Shown: in pieces, positions 1 to 12,886 of the stretch
Layout of the letters: every line of letters starts with the position of its first letter
Position numbering within the stretch: the stretch's first letter is position 1
Assembly: GCF_008704395.1 (NCBI RefSeq)
Contig: NZ_CP023695.1
Coordinates: 4,774,001 to 4,838,000 of the forward strand
DNA from: Streptomyces alboniger
GTDB taxonomy: Bacteria > Actinomycetota > Actinomycetes > Streptomycetales > Streptomycetaceae
Direction of reading: 5' to 3'
DNA length: 64,000 nt
Made by a program: the position numbers and the translations under genes
Notes under the pieces: generated by a model
The model's database searches: none
Seen by the model: the letters and a program-made list of their open reading frames with translations, nothing else
What the model was told of the DNA's origin: nothing

Positions 1-1
1 T

Positions 2-1981
2 GATCCAACCTCCGGGGGCGAGGACGCCGTGCGGATCGATCCGCTCGCCGTGCTCGCCGAGACCGCCGGGTACGACGATCCCGAGCGCTGGTGGGAGGAC
101 GCCGTCGAACACCGGGCGGGGGGCGGTGACGCGTTCGCGCCGTTCGAGGCGCTGGGCGAGGCGATGGGGGCGCTGCGCGAGGCCTACGGGGACGGTGGGC
201 ACGGCCGCGACCTGGCACGCGAGGCCCATATGCGGCTGCGTATGCGGGCCGCGCAGAAGGAGTTCGGTCCGGACCGGGTGGCCGTGGTGTGCGGGGCCTG
301 GCACGTGCCTGCGCTGCGGCGCAAGGTCGCCGTGGCCGCCGACCGGGCGCTGCTCAAGGGTCTTCCCAAGGTGAGGGCCGAGATGACGTGGGTGCCCTGG
401 ACGAACCGCCGGCTGTCCCGCGCCAGTGGGTACGGGGCGGGCGTTTCGTCCCCCGGTTGGTACGGCCACCTGTTCGGTGCCCCGGACCGGCCGGTCGAGC
501 GCTGGATGACAAAGGTCGCTCGGCTGCTGCGCGAGGAGGACCGGCTCGTGTCGTCCGCGCACGTCATCGAGGCCGTCCGGCTCGCCGACACGCTCGCCGC
601 GATGCGGGGGCGGCCGCTGGCCGGACTCACCGAGACGACCGATGCGGTGCGGGCGGTGATGTGCGAGGGCTCGGACGTACCGCTCGCCCTCGTGCACGAC
701 AAGCTCGTCGTCGGGGATGTGCTGGGGGAGGTCCCGGAGGCGGCCCCCGCCGTGCCGCTCCAGCGCGATCTCACCCGCCTCCAGCGCAAGCTGCGGCTGA
801 AGCCGGACGCCCTGGAGCGGGAGCTGCAGCTGGACCTCCGCAAGGAGACGGACGCGGCCCGCAGCACGCTGCTGCATCGGCTGCGGCTCCTCGGTATCGG
901 CTGGGGCGAGCCGGTGCGGTCCCGGGGGAGCACGGGGACGTTCCGGGAGACCTGGCGGCTGCGGTGGGAGCCGGAGCTTTCCGTACGGGTCGCGGAGGCC
1001 GGGGTGTGGGGGACCACGGTGCTGGGCGCGGCCACCGGAAAGGCGACGGCCGACGCGGTCGGCGCGGCGGGCCTCGCCGACGTCACGGCGCTCGCCGAGC
1101 GGTGCCTGCTGGCAGCGTTGCCGGACGCGTTGCCCGTGGTGATGCGGGTGCTCGCGGACCGGGCCGCGCTGGACGCGGACGTCGGGCACCTCGCACAGGC
1201 GTTGCCCGCGCTGGTGCGGTCGCTGCGGTACGGCGACGTGCGGGGGACGGACACGGCCGCTCTCGGCGAGGTGGCTCTCGGGCTCGCCGAGCGGCTCTTC
1301 GTCGGGTTGCCGCCCGCCTGTACGGGGCTTGGCGCGGAGGCGGCTCTGGAGATGCGGGGGCATGTCGACGCGGTTCACCAGGCGGTGGGCATGTTGGGGG
1401 AGTTGACGCCGGATGCGGGCTCCGGCGGGGCGGGTTCCCAGGGGGTGCGGGCCCGGTGGGTTTCCGTGCTGCGCGTGCTCGCGCGGCGGGAGGCCGTCGC
1501 CGGGGTTGTGCGGGGGCGTGGTGTGCGGCTGCTGCTGGACGGCGGGGAGTTGGCGGACGAGGCGGTCGCCCGGCTCATGGGGCTCGCGCTGTCCAGAGGA
1601 GGCGACCCGGCGGAAGGAGCCGCCTGGATCGAGGGGTTCGTCGGGGGCGGATCCGGTGGCGGAATGCTGCTCGTCCACGACGACCGGCTCCTCGGCCTTG
1701 TGGACGACTGGCTGAGCGGGGTCTCGGCCGACGCCTTCATCGACGTACTGCCGTTGCTGCGCCGCACGTTCTCGGAGTACGAGCCGGGGGTGCGGCGCAC
1801 GCTGGGGGAACTGGTGAGACGCGGACCGGCCGGGGGCGGGGTCGCGGTGGGAGGGGGCGGCGTCCCCGGTTTCGCCGAGGAGATCGACGCAGCGCGGGCG
1901 GACGCGGTCGTGGCGACGGTGCGGGCGCTGCTCGGCGAGGCGCCGGCGGGGAGGGAGGGGCTGGTGGGGGCGGTGGGGTGA
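2..1981 (+). CDS. DUF5682 family protein, 5' end outside window
   Basis: The reading frame is open from the window edge to the TGA, leaving 659 visible residues; the true start lies upstream, so the GTG at 29 is only the first internal start-like codon. The protein has no visible membrane segment or signal peptide. It is an Arg/Leu/Ala-rich, probably helical protein with a conserved-looking early block (VVCGAWHVPAL, then EMTWVPWTNRRL, roughly visible residues 90-140). These features match the DUF5682 family, known from actinobacterial operons that pair a MoxR-type AAA ATPase with a VWA protein. The next gene is such a VWA protein, which supports the assignment. The biochemical role of DUF5682 is unknown; a scaffold or client-handling part in a MoxR/VWA chaperone-like system is inference. 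Confidence 0.8.
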   Translation, partial: DPTSGGEDAVRIDPLAVLAETAGYDDPERWWEDAVEHRAGGGDAFAPFEALGEAMGALREAYGDGGHGRDLAREAHMRLRMRAAQKEFGPDRVAVVCGAWHVPALRRKVAVAADRALLKGLPKVRAEMTWVPWTNRRLSRASGYGAGVSSPGWYGHLFGAPDRPVERWMTKVARLLREEDRLVSSAHVIEAVRLADTLAAMRGRPLAGLTETTDAVRAVMCEGSDVPLALVHDKLVVGDVLGEVPEAAPAVPLQRDLTRLQRKLRLKPDALERELQLDLRKETDAARSTLLHRLRLLGIGWGEPVRSRGSTGTFRETWRLRWEPELSVRVAEAGVWGTTVLGAATGKATADAVGAAGLADVTALAERCLLAALPDALPVVMRVLADRAALDADVGHLAQALPALVRSLRYGDVRGTDTAALGEVALGLAERLFVGLPPACTGLGAEAALEMRGHVDAVHQAVGMLGELTPDAGSGGAGSQGVRARWVSVLRVLARREAVAGVVRGRGVRLLLDGGELADEAVARLMGLALSRGGDPAEGAAWIEGFVGGGSGGGMLLVHDDRLLGLVDDWLSGVSADAFIDVLPLLRRTFSEYEPGVRRTLGELVRRGPAGGGVAVGGGGVPGFAEEIDAARADAVVATVRALLGEAPAGREGLVGAVG

Positions 1982-2682
1982 CGGGGATGGCGGGGGTGGC
2001 GGGGTGATTGGGGTGGCGGATGGGTGGTGGGGGCGGCGCATCTCGCGGTTCGGCGTTGGTGGGACTGGGCGGGTGCCGTGGTGCTGATGGTGCGGGTGCC
2101 GGTGGATGTGGTGCAGGTGGGCGGCCGAGATCTTGTGGGGGTGGCGGGATGACTGGGACGGGTGGGGCGAGCGAGGTGTTGGGGGCGACCGACGTGGCTG
2201 GTGTGGGGGTCGGTGGGTTTGAGGTGGGGCTTGACGTGGCTGGGGTGGAGGTCGGCGGGTTCGAGGCGGGGGTTGCTGTGGCTGGTGCGGGGGGTGACGG
2301 GTTCGAGGCGGGGGCTGCCATGGCCGGTGCAGGGGGTGACAGGCCCGGGACGGGGGCTGTTGTGGGCGGGGCGTCGGCTGGGGGGCTCGGAGCGGCGGTT
2401 GGCGTGGTCGGGGCGGGGTTTTGTGAGGTCGGGGTGATTGGCGTCTCGGGGGCGGCAGTTGGTGGGTTCAGCGCGGTAGATGACGGATTGGGGGCGGGAG
2501 CGGGCGTGGCCGGGGCGGGGGGTGTCGCGGGGGCTGATGTGCGTGGAGCGGCAGTTGATGGGCTTGGGGCTGCCACGGGAGCCGGTGCAGGGGCTGGCGC
2601 GGGAGCTGACGTGGCCGGGGTGGCCGCTGGTGGGATTGGGGGCGGGGTGGGGGGTGGCCTCGGGGAGGTGGGGGGAGAGCGG
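1982..2682 (+). other. G-rich low-complexity spacer between DUF5682 and VWA genes
   Basis: About 700 bases separate the DUF5682 stop from the conserved VWA protein. The + strand is extremely G/T-rich with short GGTGGGG-type runs. One frame stays open from a TTG at 2008 into the VWA gene, giving a Gly/Val/Ala-rich tract, but third-position GC there is clearly lower than in neighbouring genes and the opposite strand is also open, so I read this mainly as non-coding or poorly coding. If translated, it would add an N-terminal extension of about 225 residues to the VWA protein. Confidence 0.5.
2191..2400 (+). repeat. five 42-bp imperfect tandem repeats
   Basis: Five consecutive 42-base units (2191-2232, 2233-2274, 2275-2316, 2317-2358, 2359-2400) begin with a GACGTGGCTGG-like motif and carry GGCGGGTTCGAGGCGGGG-like 3' halves. 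The first three are closest to each other and the last two are degenerate. In the frame of the downstream VWA gene each unit is 14 residues, for example DVAGVEVGGFEAGV. The unit is a multiple of three, which leaves open that the repeat is translated. Confidence 0.75.
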
Positions 2683-3828
2683 TTGCGGCGGTGGCGGCTT
2701 GTGTTGGGTGGGGAGGGCGGTGAGGGGACCGGGTGTGCGCTCGCGGGGCGGGACGCGGCGATGGACGGCGCGCTCACCGCGTTGTACGGGGTGGGGAGTG
2801 AGAAGGGCGGCCGGGGGCGGGAGCGTTCGGCGGGGCTCGGAGGGTCGGCGCCGTCCGTGGCGCGCTGGCTCGGGGACATACGGACGTACTTCCCCTCGTC
2901 CGTCGTCCAGGTCATGCAGCGCGACGCCATCGCCAGGCTCGGACTCTCCACGCTGCTCCTGGAGCCCGAGATGCTGGAGGCCGTCGAGGCGGACGTACAC
3001 CTGGTGGGCACGTTGCTCTCCCTCAACAAGGCGATGCCCGAGACCACCAAGGAAACCGCGCGGGCCGTCGTGCGCAAGGTCGTCGAGGACCTGGAGAAGC
3101 GGCTCGCGACGCGGACCCGTTCCACGCTCACCGGAGCGCTCGACCGCAGCGCGCGCGTCAGCAGGCCCCGTCACCACGACATCGACTGGAACCGCACGAT
3201 CGCGGCCAACCTCGGGAACTACCTGCCGGAGTACCGGACGATCGTGCCCGAGCGGCTCATCGGGTACGGACGGGCGGAGCGGTCCGTGAAGAAGGAAGTC
3301 ATCCTCTGCATCGACCAGTCGGGCTCGATGGCGGCATCCGTCGTCTACGCCTCGGTGTTCGGCGCGGTGCTCGGTTCGATGCGGTCACTCACCACGCGGC
3401 TCGTCGTCTTCGACACGAATGTCGTCGACCTCACCGATCAGCTCGACGACCCGGTGGATGTCCTGTTCGGCACGCAGTTGGGGGGCGGGACCGACATCAA
3501 CCGCGCCCTCGCGTACTGCCAGTCGCAGATCACCCGGCCCGCCGACACCGTCGTCGTCCTCATCAGCGACCTCTACGAAGGGGGCATACGCGACGAGATG
3601 CTGAAGCGGGTCGCGGCGATGAAGGCGTCCGGGGTGCAGTTCGTGACGTTGCTCGCGCTCTCCGACGAAGGGACGCCCGCGTACGACCGCGAGCACGCGG
3701 CGGCGCTCGCCGCGTTGGACGCGCCCGCCTTCGCCTGTACGCCGGACCTCTTCCCGGAGGTGATGGCCGCGGCGATCGAGCGGCGGCCACTGCCCATACC
3801 GGACACGGCGGTGGGGAACCGGACATGA
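2683..3828 (+). CDS. VWA domain protein (MoxR-partner type)
   Basis: Cytoplasmic protein of 381 residues in the MoxR-associated VWA class. A helical N-terminal half (about 1-200) is followed by a C-terminal von Willebrand A domain. The metal-ion-dependent adhesion site is intact: DQSGS at residues 211-215, and a later GGGTDIN stretch supplies the conserved Thr/Asp. In this family VWA proteins work with MoxR AAA ATPases, probably in maturation or chaperoning of other proteins; the client here is unknown. I chose TTG 2683, which has a GGGGGAG ribosome site about 6 bases upstream and begins the conserved sequence. TTG 2008 would add a low-complexity extension. GTG 2668 is another option. Confidence 0.75.
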   Translation: MRRWRLVLGGEGGEGTGCALAGRDAAMDGALTALYGVGSEKGGRGRERSAGLGGSAPSVARWLGDIRTYFPSSVVQVMQRDAIARLGLSTLLLEPEMLEAVEADVHLVGTLLSLNKAMPETTKETARAVVRKVVEDLEKRLATRTRSTLTGALDRSARVSRPRHHDIDWNRTIAANLGNYLPEYRTIVPERLIGYGRAERSVKKEVILCIDQSGSMAASVVYASVFGAVLGSMRSLTTRLVVFDTNVVDLTDQLDDPVDVLFGTQLGGGTDINRALAYCQSQITRPADTVVVLISDLYEGGIRDEMLKRVAAMKASGVQFVTLLALSDEGTPAYDREHAAALAALDAPAFACTPDLFPEVMAAAIERRPLPIPDTAVGNRT

Positions 3829-3933
3829 CTGTGCATCGGGTGCAGAGGGCTTGCGCGAGGGCGGGCGTTCCGTGCGAGGATCGACGCGCCGGGCGTGCGG
3901 AATGATGCGTTCCGCTGTCGCGGCTCCGTGACA

Positions 3934-4007
3934 CGGGCGTACGTTCCGAACTCGGGCGTACGTGCTGAACGCGGCGTACGTGCCGAACACGGGCGCACGT
4001 TCCGGCT
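3934..4007 (+). repeat. four ~19-bp imperfect tandem repeats upstream of a secreted-protein gene
   Basis: Four head-to-tail copies (3934-3952, 3953-3971, 3972-3989, 3990-4007) share the consensus CGGGCGTACGTKCCGAAC. Each carries a GTACGT or GCACGT core that is partly self-complementary. The unit length of 18-19 bases is not a multiple of three, which argues against translation. They lie about 90 bases before the favoured start at 4099, so a multi-copy operator is plausible (inference). Confidence 0.6.
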
Positions 4008-4098
4008 CCCGCCCTCCTTCCCTCCTCCCCCCCCCGCCGTGCAGAGGAACCTCTTCGTCTTGAACCCCGCTTCCGCAGCTGTTCCGTCCGGAGCCGTC

Positions 4099-5013
4099 GT
4101 GCGCCTCGTGCGCGCGGTGGCCGGGCGGCGTGCGCTGCGAGTGGCCATGCTGCTCGGGGGGTTGCTCGTCATCGGGTTCCTCTTCGGGGAGCGGGCGCAG
4201 GCGGCGGACGGGCCGGTTCGGCCGGTGGAGCGGGTCCAGCCCGTGCCGCGGGCCGTCGCCGAGCCGGTGGTGAAGCCTGTCGTCCGGAGCGCTGAGCGGA
4301 GCATCGAGCGGAGCGCCGTGCGTTCCGTGGGCGAGGGTGTTGACGACATGGTCGCTGCCTTGCGCAAGGCGCCGCCCCAGGGGGAGTTGCTCCCCGAGCA
4401 GCGGTTGCCGTTGCCGTCGCCTGGCGTCCGCCTTGGCCGGGGCGCCGTGCCCGCGCCCGCGCCCGCCACCCTCCCTCTCCCCCTCCCCGTCCTGACTCCT
4501 ACGCCTGCCCCGACTCCTACGCCTGCCCCGACTCCTACGCCTGCCCCGGCTCCCGCGCCCGACCCTGAGGTCGAGGCCGAGCCGCGGGGCGAGGGCGGTT
4601 CCGTTCCGGGGCCGGTGCATCGTGCCGGGCTGTCGGGCGGGGCGGGGGCTGAGTCCTCGGATCGCGCCGAGTACGGCACCGCGCATGGCGCCGTGTATGG
4701 CACCGGCAGCTGGTGCGGGGGCCTGGGTTCCTGTCACGGCCCCGACAGGGACGGTGACCGTGACGCGGTCGCGGACGTGGGCGGGCCGGGGCCGGGCTCT
4801 GAGCCGCTGCCCGCGCCCGCGCCCGGGGCTCCCGGCGGGAGCCTCGGCGGTGCCACCGCCGTTGACGGTGGCGCTTCGCGGTTCGGCGGCGATGTGCAGG
4901 CGGCCGCGCTCTCCGGCATGGCGCCGGTTCGGCTTCTCGCGGGTCCCGGTCTTTCCGCGGGCTCCTTCCCGACGCGTGACAGACACCGGGACATTCCCGA
5001 ATTCCCTGGCTAG
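4099..5013 (+). CDS. secreted or membrane-anchored Pro-rich hypothetical protein
   Basis: Hypothetical protein of 304 residues. It opens with a positively charged stretch and a hydrophobic segment (AMLLGGLLVIGFLFG, about residues 16-30) ending in ERAQAADG, which reads as a signal peptide or N-terminal anchor. A charged linker and a Pro-rich tract with TPAPTP repeats (about residues 130-155) follow, then a Gly/Ser-rich region and a charged tail (RDRHRDIPEFPG) that looks conserved rather than random. GTG 4099 is preceded by GGAG at a good distance, and the repeats at 3934-4007 would otherwise be coding. GTG 3895 is the longest alternative. Function unknown; it probably belongs with the secreted protein that follows. 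Confidence 0.55.
   Translation: MRLVRAVAGRRALRVAMLLGGLLVIGFLFGERAQAADGPVRPVERVQPVPRAVAEPVVKPVVRSAERSIERSAVRSVGEGVDDMVAALRKAPPQGELLPEQRLPLPSPGVRLGRGAVPAPAPATLPLPLPVLTPTPAPTPTPAPTPTPAPAPAPDPEVEAEPRGEGGSVPGPVHRAGLSGGAGAESSDRAEYGTAHGAVYGTGSWCGGLGSCHGPDRDGDRDAVADVGGPGPGSEPLPAPAPGAPGGSLGGATAVDGGASRFGGDVQAAALSGMAPVRLLAGPGLSAGSFPTRDRHRDIPEFPG
4495..4548 (+). repeat. three exact 18-bp tandem repeats coding TPAPTP
   Basis: ACTCCTACGCCTGCCCCG occurs three times without a mismatch (4495-4512, 4513-4530, 4531-4548) inside the secreted-protein gene. It encodes a Thr-Pro-Ala-Pro spacer of the kind that stretches across cell walls. Identical copies suggest recent slippage. Confidence 0.85.
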
Positions 5014-5134
5014 GGCAGCCCTTTCCCCGCGATGACCTGCCGCGCGGGGGCGGAACAGGTCTGCCCGCCGGTCCGTGGACATCTCCGGACCGGATCCACA
5101 GCCAGAGCACGAATTCGAAGGATCTGACGTCAGC

Positions 5135-6121
5135 ATGAACAAGAACATCCGCCGTTCCATCGTCATAGCCGCAGGTGTGACCGGGGCCTGGGCCCTCGGT
5201 TCCGCCGTCGCCAGCGCCGATGAGCTGCCCCAGCACTCCGTCGCGGTGCCGGACCAGGCGTCCGACGCGGTCTCCGACGTCACGGGTGGTGTCGCCGACG
5301 TGACCGACGACGACGTCGCCGATGTGCCGGACAAGGCCTCCGACGTGAAGGACGTGGCATCCGGCACGCAGGGCAGGGTCTCACCGGCCGAGGACGCGCT
5401 CCCCAAGGCGCAGGGCAAGCTCGCACAGGCCGACGGCGCGGTCTCACAGGCCAAGGCCAAGGCCAAGGTCTCCGACGACGTCGACTACCTCTTCGGCCCC
5501 CTCTCCGCCTTCGCGCCGGACCTCGCCCAGGTCCAGGACACCGCCACCCGAGCCGCCGCTCAGGCCCCCGGCCGGGCCCAGCGCACCGCCACCCCCATCG
5601 TCGACGAGACCGCCGCCTCCGTGCTGCCGCCCGTCGCCGCCACCGCCGTCGACGGTGTCGTGCCGGTCGCCGGGCAGGCCGTCGGGGACCTGTCCGGCCT
5701 GGCGCGGGGCGTGACCGGTGAGGTGCTGCCGTTCGCGGGCGGGGTCGTAGGCGAGGTTCCGCCGTTCGCGCGGACGGTCGTGGGCGAGGACGTCCAGCCG
5801 TTCGCGGACGGTGTCGTCGGCTCGGTCGCGCCGGTCGTGCGGACCGTCACCGACCAGGTGCGGCCCGTCGTACAGGGTGTCGGCGGCAGCGCCGAGGGGC
5901 TGGCGTGGGGCGTGACCGGTGACGTCCAGCCCTTCGCGGGCGGCGTCACCTCGCAGGTCCAGCCGCTCGCGCGGGACCTGACCGGCGCCACCGTCGCGCC
6001 CCATGCCCAGACCCTCGCGGGCAACGCCGTCGGCGGCGTCCGGGGCGTGGCCGACGACGTCACGCCGAGCTACGTGCCGACGTACGACTCGGTCGCCTCG
6101 TACACCCCGTACGGCGTCTGA
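5135..6121 (+). CDS. secreted protein with ~11-residue repeats
   Basis: Protein of 328 residues with a classical signal peptide: MNKNIRRS, a hydrophobic stretch, and a likely AVASA-DELP cleavage near residue 30. The middle is Asp/Ala/Lys-rich. From about residue 190 the chain is built of roughly ten degenerate 11-12-residue repeats with a VTGEVLPFAGG / VVGSVAPVVRT pattern, often with a Pro-Phe pair. No enzyme motif is visible. Annotation pipelines are known to label similar Streptomyces proteins 'ATP-binding', but I see no P-loop here. ATG 5135 fits the signal peptide and has GAAGGA about 12 bases upstream; GTG 5075 would put 20 polar residues before it. A cell-surface or wall-associated structural role is inference. 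Confidence 0.7.
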   Translation: MNKNIRRSIVIAAGVTGAWALGSAVASADELPQHSVAVPDQASDAVSDVTGGVADVTDDDVADVPDKASDVKDVASGTQGRVSPAEDALPKAQGKLAQADGAVSQAKAKAKVSDDVDYLFGPLSAFAPDLAQVQDTATRAAAQAPGRAQRTATPIVDETAASVLPPVAATAVDGVVPVAGQAVGDLSGLARGVTGEVLPFAGGVVGEVPPFARTVVGEDVQPFADGVVGSVAPVVRTVTDQVRPVVQGVGGSAEGLAWGVTGDVQPFAGGVTSQVQPLARDLTGATVAPHAQTLAGNAVGGVRGVADDVTPSYVPTYDSVASYTPYGV

Positions 6122-6166
6122 TCGCTGCCCCGTACAGCGCCCGCTCGCTGGAGCAACGGGAGCAAA

Positions 6167-6198
6167 CGGGCGGCCTCTGGTGTGACAGGGGCCGCCCG
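6167..6198 (+). terminator. hairpin after the secreted-protein gene
   Basis: CGGGCGGCC (6167-6175) and GGCCGCCCG (6190-6198) form a perfect 9-bp stem with a 14-base loop, 46 bases after the stop. There is no strong U-tract, as is usual in Streptomyces. Confidence 0.65.
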
Positions 6199-6220
6199 TC
6201 GGCGTTTCGCGGCCGCGATC

Positions 6221-6236
6221 TGTGACCGTCATCACC
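6221..6236 (+). promoter_or_regulatory. Crp-like site upstream of sucC
   Basis: TGTGACCGTCATCACC fits the Crp-type pattern TGTGA-N6-TCAC, with only the last base off the classical palindrome. It lies about 200 bases before the sucC start. Crp binding in Streptomyces is known for GTG-N6-GNCAC-type sites; occupancy here is inference. Confidence 0.4.
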
Positions 6237-6332
6237 GCCCAAATGTGATCTGCGATTTAGGGACCCACGTCCCACGGCGATAACCTGCGAGACGGACATG
6301 CCGCGTACTGGACTCCGTCCTACGCCTCCCTT

Positions 6333-6348
6333 GTGACAGCGCAGTCAC
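6333..6348 (+). promoter_or_regulatory. perfect GTGAC-N6-GTCAC palindrome upstream of sucC
   Basis: GTGACAGCGCAGTCAC has two perfectly complementary 5-bp arms separated by six bases and lies about 85 bases before the sucC start. It is downstream of a -10-like GATAACCT at 6279-6286, where a bound regulator could block transcription. The regulator is not identified. Confidence 0.45.
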
Positions 6349-6433
6349 GTTGCCCTCCGCGGCACGCCCACGCAGACAGCTGACACCAAAGCAGCGAGAT
6401 CGCAGCGAGATCACGGATTAGGGACGGACGCGC

Positions 6434-7612
6434 GTGGACCTGTTCGAGTACCAGGCGAGGGACCTCTTCGCCAAGCACGGTGTACCGGTGCTGGCCGGTG
6501 AAGTCATCGACACGCCTGAGGCGGCGCGCGAGGCCACCGAGCGTCTTGGCGGCAAGTCGGTCGTCAAGGCGCAGGTGAAGGTCGGCGGCCGCGGCAAGGC
6601 CGGCGGCGTGAAGCTGGCGGCGGACCCGGACGAGGCCGTCGCTCGTGCGACGGACATCCTCGGCATGGACATCAAGGGCCACACGGTCCACAAGGTGATG
6701 ATCGCCGAGCTGTCCCCGGAGATCGAGGCGGAGTACTACGTCTCGTACCTCCTCGACCGCACCAACCGCACCTTCCTGGCCATGGCCTCGGTGCAGGGCG
6801 GCATGGACATCGAGGAGGTCGCGGAGAAGACCCCCGAGGCCCTCGCGAAGGTCCCGGTCAACGCCGTCGAGGGCGTGAACATCGAGAAGGCCCGCGAGAT
6901 CGTGGCGCAGGCGAAGTTCCCGGCCGAGGTGGCCGAGAAGGTCGCCGAGGCCATGGTGACCCTGTGGGACACCTTCGTCGCCGAGGACGCGCTCCTCGTC
7001 GAGGTCAACCCGCTGGTGAAGACCAAGGACGGCCGGATCCTGGCCCTGGACGGCAAGGTGTCCCTGGACGCCAACGCCGACTTCCGCCAGCCGGAGCACG
7101 AGGCTCTTGAGGACAAGGACGCAGCCAACCCGCTCGAGGCTGCTGCCAAGGCCAAGGGCCTCAACTACGTCAAGCTCGACGGCGAGGTCGGCATCATCGG
7201 CAACGGCGCGGGTCTCGTCATGAGCACCCTCGACGTCGTCGCGTACGCCGGTGAGGCGCACGGCGGCGTGAAGCCCGCCAACTTCCTCGACATCGGTGGC
7301 GGCGCCTCCGCCGAGGTCATGGCGAACGGCCTGGAGATCATCCTCGGCGACCCGGACGTCAAGTCCGTCTTCGTCAACGTCTTCGGTGGCATCACCGCGT
7401 GCGACGAGGTCGCCAACGGCATCGTGCAGGCCCTGGAACTGCTCGCCTCCAAGGGCGAGAAGGTCGAGAAGCCGCTGGTCGTGCGCCTCGACGGCAACAA
7501 CGCGGAGCTGGGTCGCAAGATCCTGAGCGACGCCAACCACCCGCTCGTACAGCGCGTGGACACCATGGACGGCGCGGCCGACAAGGCCGCCGAGCTCGCG
7601 GCTGCGAAGTAA
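6434..7612 (+). CDS. sucC: succinyl-CoA synthetase (ADP-forming) subunit beta
   Basis: Beta subunit of the TCA-cycle enzyme that converts succinyl-CoA to succinate with nucleotide triphosphate formation. Its 392 residues match the family length. The N-terminal ATP-grasp domain starts [19 protein letters not shown] and contains [16 protein letters not shown]. The C-terminal ligase domain has [14 protein letters not shown] and [16 protein letters not shown]. Translation starts at GTG 6434, since the conserved DLFEYQA follows directly. sucD begins 22 bases after the stop, so the two subunits are one transcription unit. Two candidate operators lie in the 312-base leader. Confidence 0.97.
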   Translation: MDLFEYQARDLFAKHGVPVLAGEVIDTPEAAREATERLGGKSVVKAQVKVGGRGKAGGVKLAADPDEAVARATDILGMDIKGHTVHKVMIAELSPEIEAEYYVSYLLDRTNRTFLAMASVQGGMDIEEVAEKTPEALAKVPVNAVEGVNIEKAREIVAQAKFPAEVAEKVAEAMVTLWDTFVAEDALLVEVNPLVKTKDGRILALDGKVSLDANADFRQPEHEALEDKDAANPLEAAAKAKGLNYVKLDGEVGIIGNGAGLVMSTLDVVAYAGEAHGGVKPANFLDIGGGASAEVMANGLEIILGDPDVKSVFVNVFGGITACDEVANGIVQALELLASKGEKVEKPLVVRLDGNNAELGRKILSDANHPLVQRVDTMDGAADKAAELAAAK

Positions 7613-7634
7613 GGGAAGAGGTTAAGACACCACC

Positions 7635-8519
7635 ATGGCTATCTTCCTCAACAAGGACAGCAAGGTCATCGTCCAGGGCATGACCGGTGCCACGGGCATG
7701 AAGCACACCAAGCTCATGCTGGGTGACGGCACCAACATCGTCGGCGGCGTGAACCCGCGCAAGGCGGGCACGAAGGTCGACTTCGACGGCACCGAGGTGC
7801 CGGTCTTCGGCACGGTCAAGGAGGCCATGGAGGCGACGGGCGCCAACGTCTCCGTCCTCTTCGTGCCGCCGGCCTTCTCCAAGGCCGCCGTCGTCGAGGC
7901 GATCGACGCCGAGATCCCCCTCGCCGTCGTCATCACCGAGGGCATCGCCGTCCACGACTCCGCCGCCTTCTGGGCGTACGCGAAGTCGAAGGGCAACAAG
8001 ACCCGCATCATCGGCCCGAACTGCCCCGGTCTCATCACCCCGGGCCAATCGAACGCCGGCATCATCCCGGGCGACATCACGAAGCCGGGCCGCATCGGCC
8101 TGGTCTCGAAGTCCGGCACGCTGACGTACCAGATGATGTACGAGCTGCGTGACATCGGCTTCTCGTCGGCCGTCGGCATCGGTGGCGACCCGGTCATCGG
8201 TACGACGCACATCGACGCCCTGGAGGCGTTCGAGGCCGACCCCGACACCGACCTGATCGTCATGATCGGTGAGATCGGCGGCGACGCCGAGGAGCGTGCG
8301 GCGGACTACATCAAGGCCAACGTGACGAAGCCGGTCGTCGGCTACGTCGCCGGCTTCACGGCGCCCGAGGGCAAGACCATGGGCCACGCCGGCGCCATCG
8401 TCTCCGGCTCCTCCGGCACCGCGCAGGCCAAGAAGGAGGCCCTTGAGGCCGCCGGCGTCAAGGTCGGCAAGACGCCGACCGAGACGGCGAAGCTGGCGAG
8501 GGCCATCCTCGCGGGCTGA
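7635..8519 (+). CDS. sucD: succinyl-CoA synthetase (ADP-forming) subunit alpha
   Basis: Alpha subunit, 294 residues, partner of the upstream beta subunit. The CoA-binding Rossmann half ([21 protein letters not shown]) is followed by the ligase half. The phosphorylated histidine is in GHAGAIVSG near residue 250, and [11 protein letters not shown] is intact. ATG 7635 is preceded by GGGAAGAGG. A strong terminator follows 31 bases after the stop. Confidence 0.97.
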   Translation: MAIFLNKDSKVIVQGMTGATGMKHTKLMLGDGTNIVGGVNPRKAGTKVDFDGTEVPVFGTVKEAMEATGANVSVLFVPPAFSKAAVVEAIDAEIPLAVVITEGIAVHDSAAFWAYAKSKGNKTRIIGPNCPGLITPGQSNAGIIPGDITKPGRIGLVSKSGTLTYQMMYELRDIGFSSAVGIGGDPVIGTTHIDALEAFEADPDTDLIVMIGEIGGDAEERAADYIKANVTKPVVGYVAGFTAPEGKTMGHAGAIVSGSSGTAQAKKEALEAAGVKVGKTPTETAKLARAILAG

Positions 8520-8550
8520 CCCTCTCCGCCCTGCTCGTCCTGCTGTTCGA

Positions 8551-8588
8551 AAGCGGGCCCGCACCTCTGTTGAGGCGCGGGCCCGCTT
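8551..8588. terminator. strong bidirectional terminator after sucCD
   Basis: AAGCGGGCCCGC (8551-8562) pairs perfectly with GCGGGCCCGCTT (8577-8588). An inner CCTC-TGTT-GAGG stem extends it. The A and T ends make it work in both directions, for sucCD and for the convergent gene ending at 8613. Confidence 0.92.
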
Positions 8589-8612
8589 TCTATTGGGTGG
8601 GCCGGAGGGAGG

Positions 8613-12789
<4,177 letters not shown>

Positions 12790-12886
12790 AGGCCCGGCGG
12801 GTTGGCAGACAGGCAGACAGCCAGGCTCGCCCCGCTCAAGCCGAGCGGCCGCCCGCCCGGACGCACCCCACCCCCCCAACGCAAAA

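Noticed and set aside
184..1254. Long open frame on the minus strand opposite DUF5682
   Set aside because: Ser/Arg/Thr-rich shadow of a high-GC gene; the + strand frame has the protein-like composition.
2191..2400. Possible CRISPR or iteron origin
   Set aside because: Units are contiguous with no spacers, no cas genes and no replication gene nearby.
1375..3177. 600-codon minus-strand frame across the G-rich spacer
   Set aside because: Pro/Thr/His-rich because it reads G-runs in reverse; it has no start context and crosses two + strand genes.
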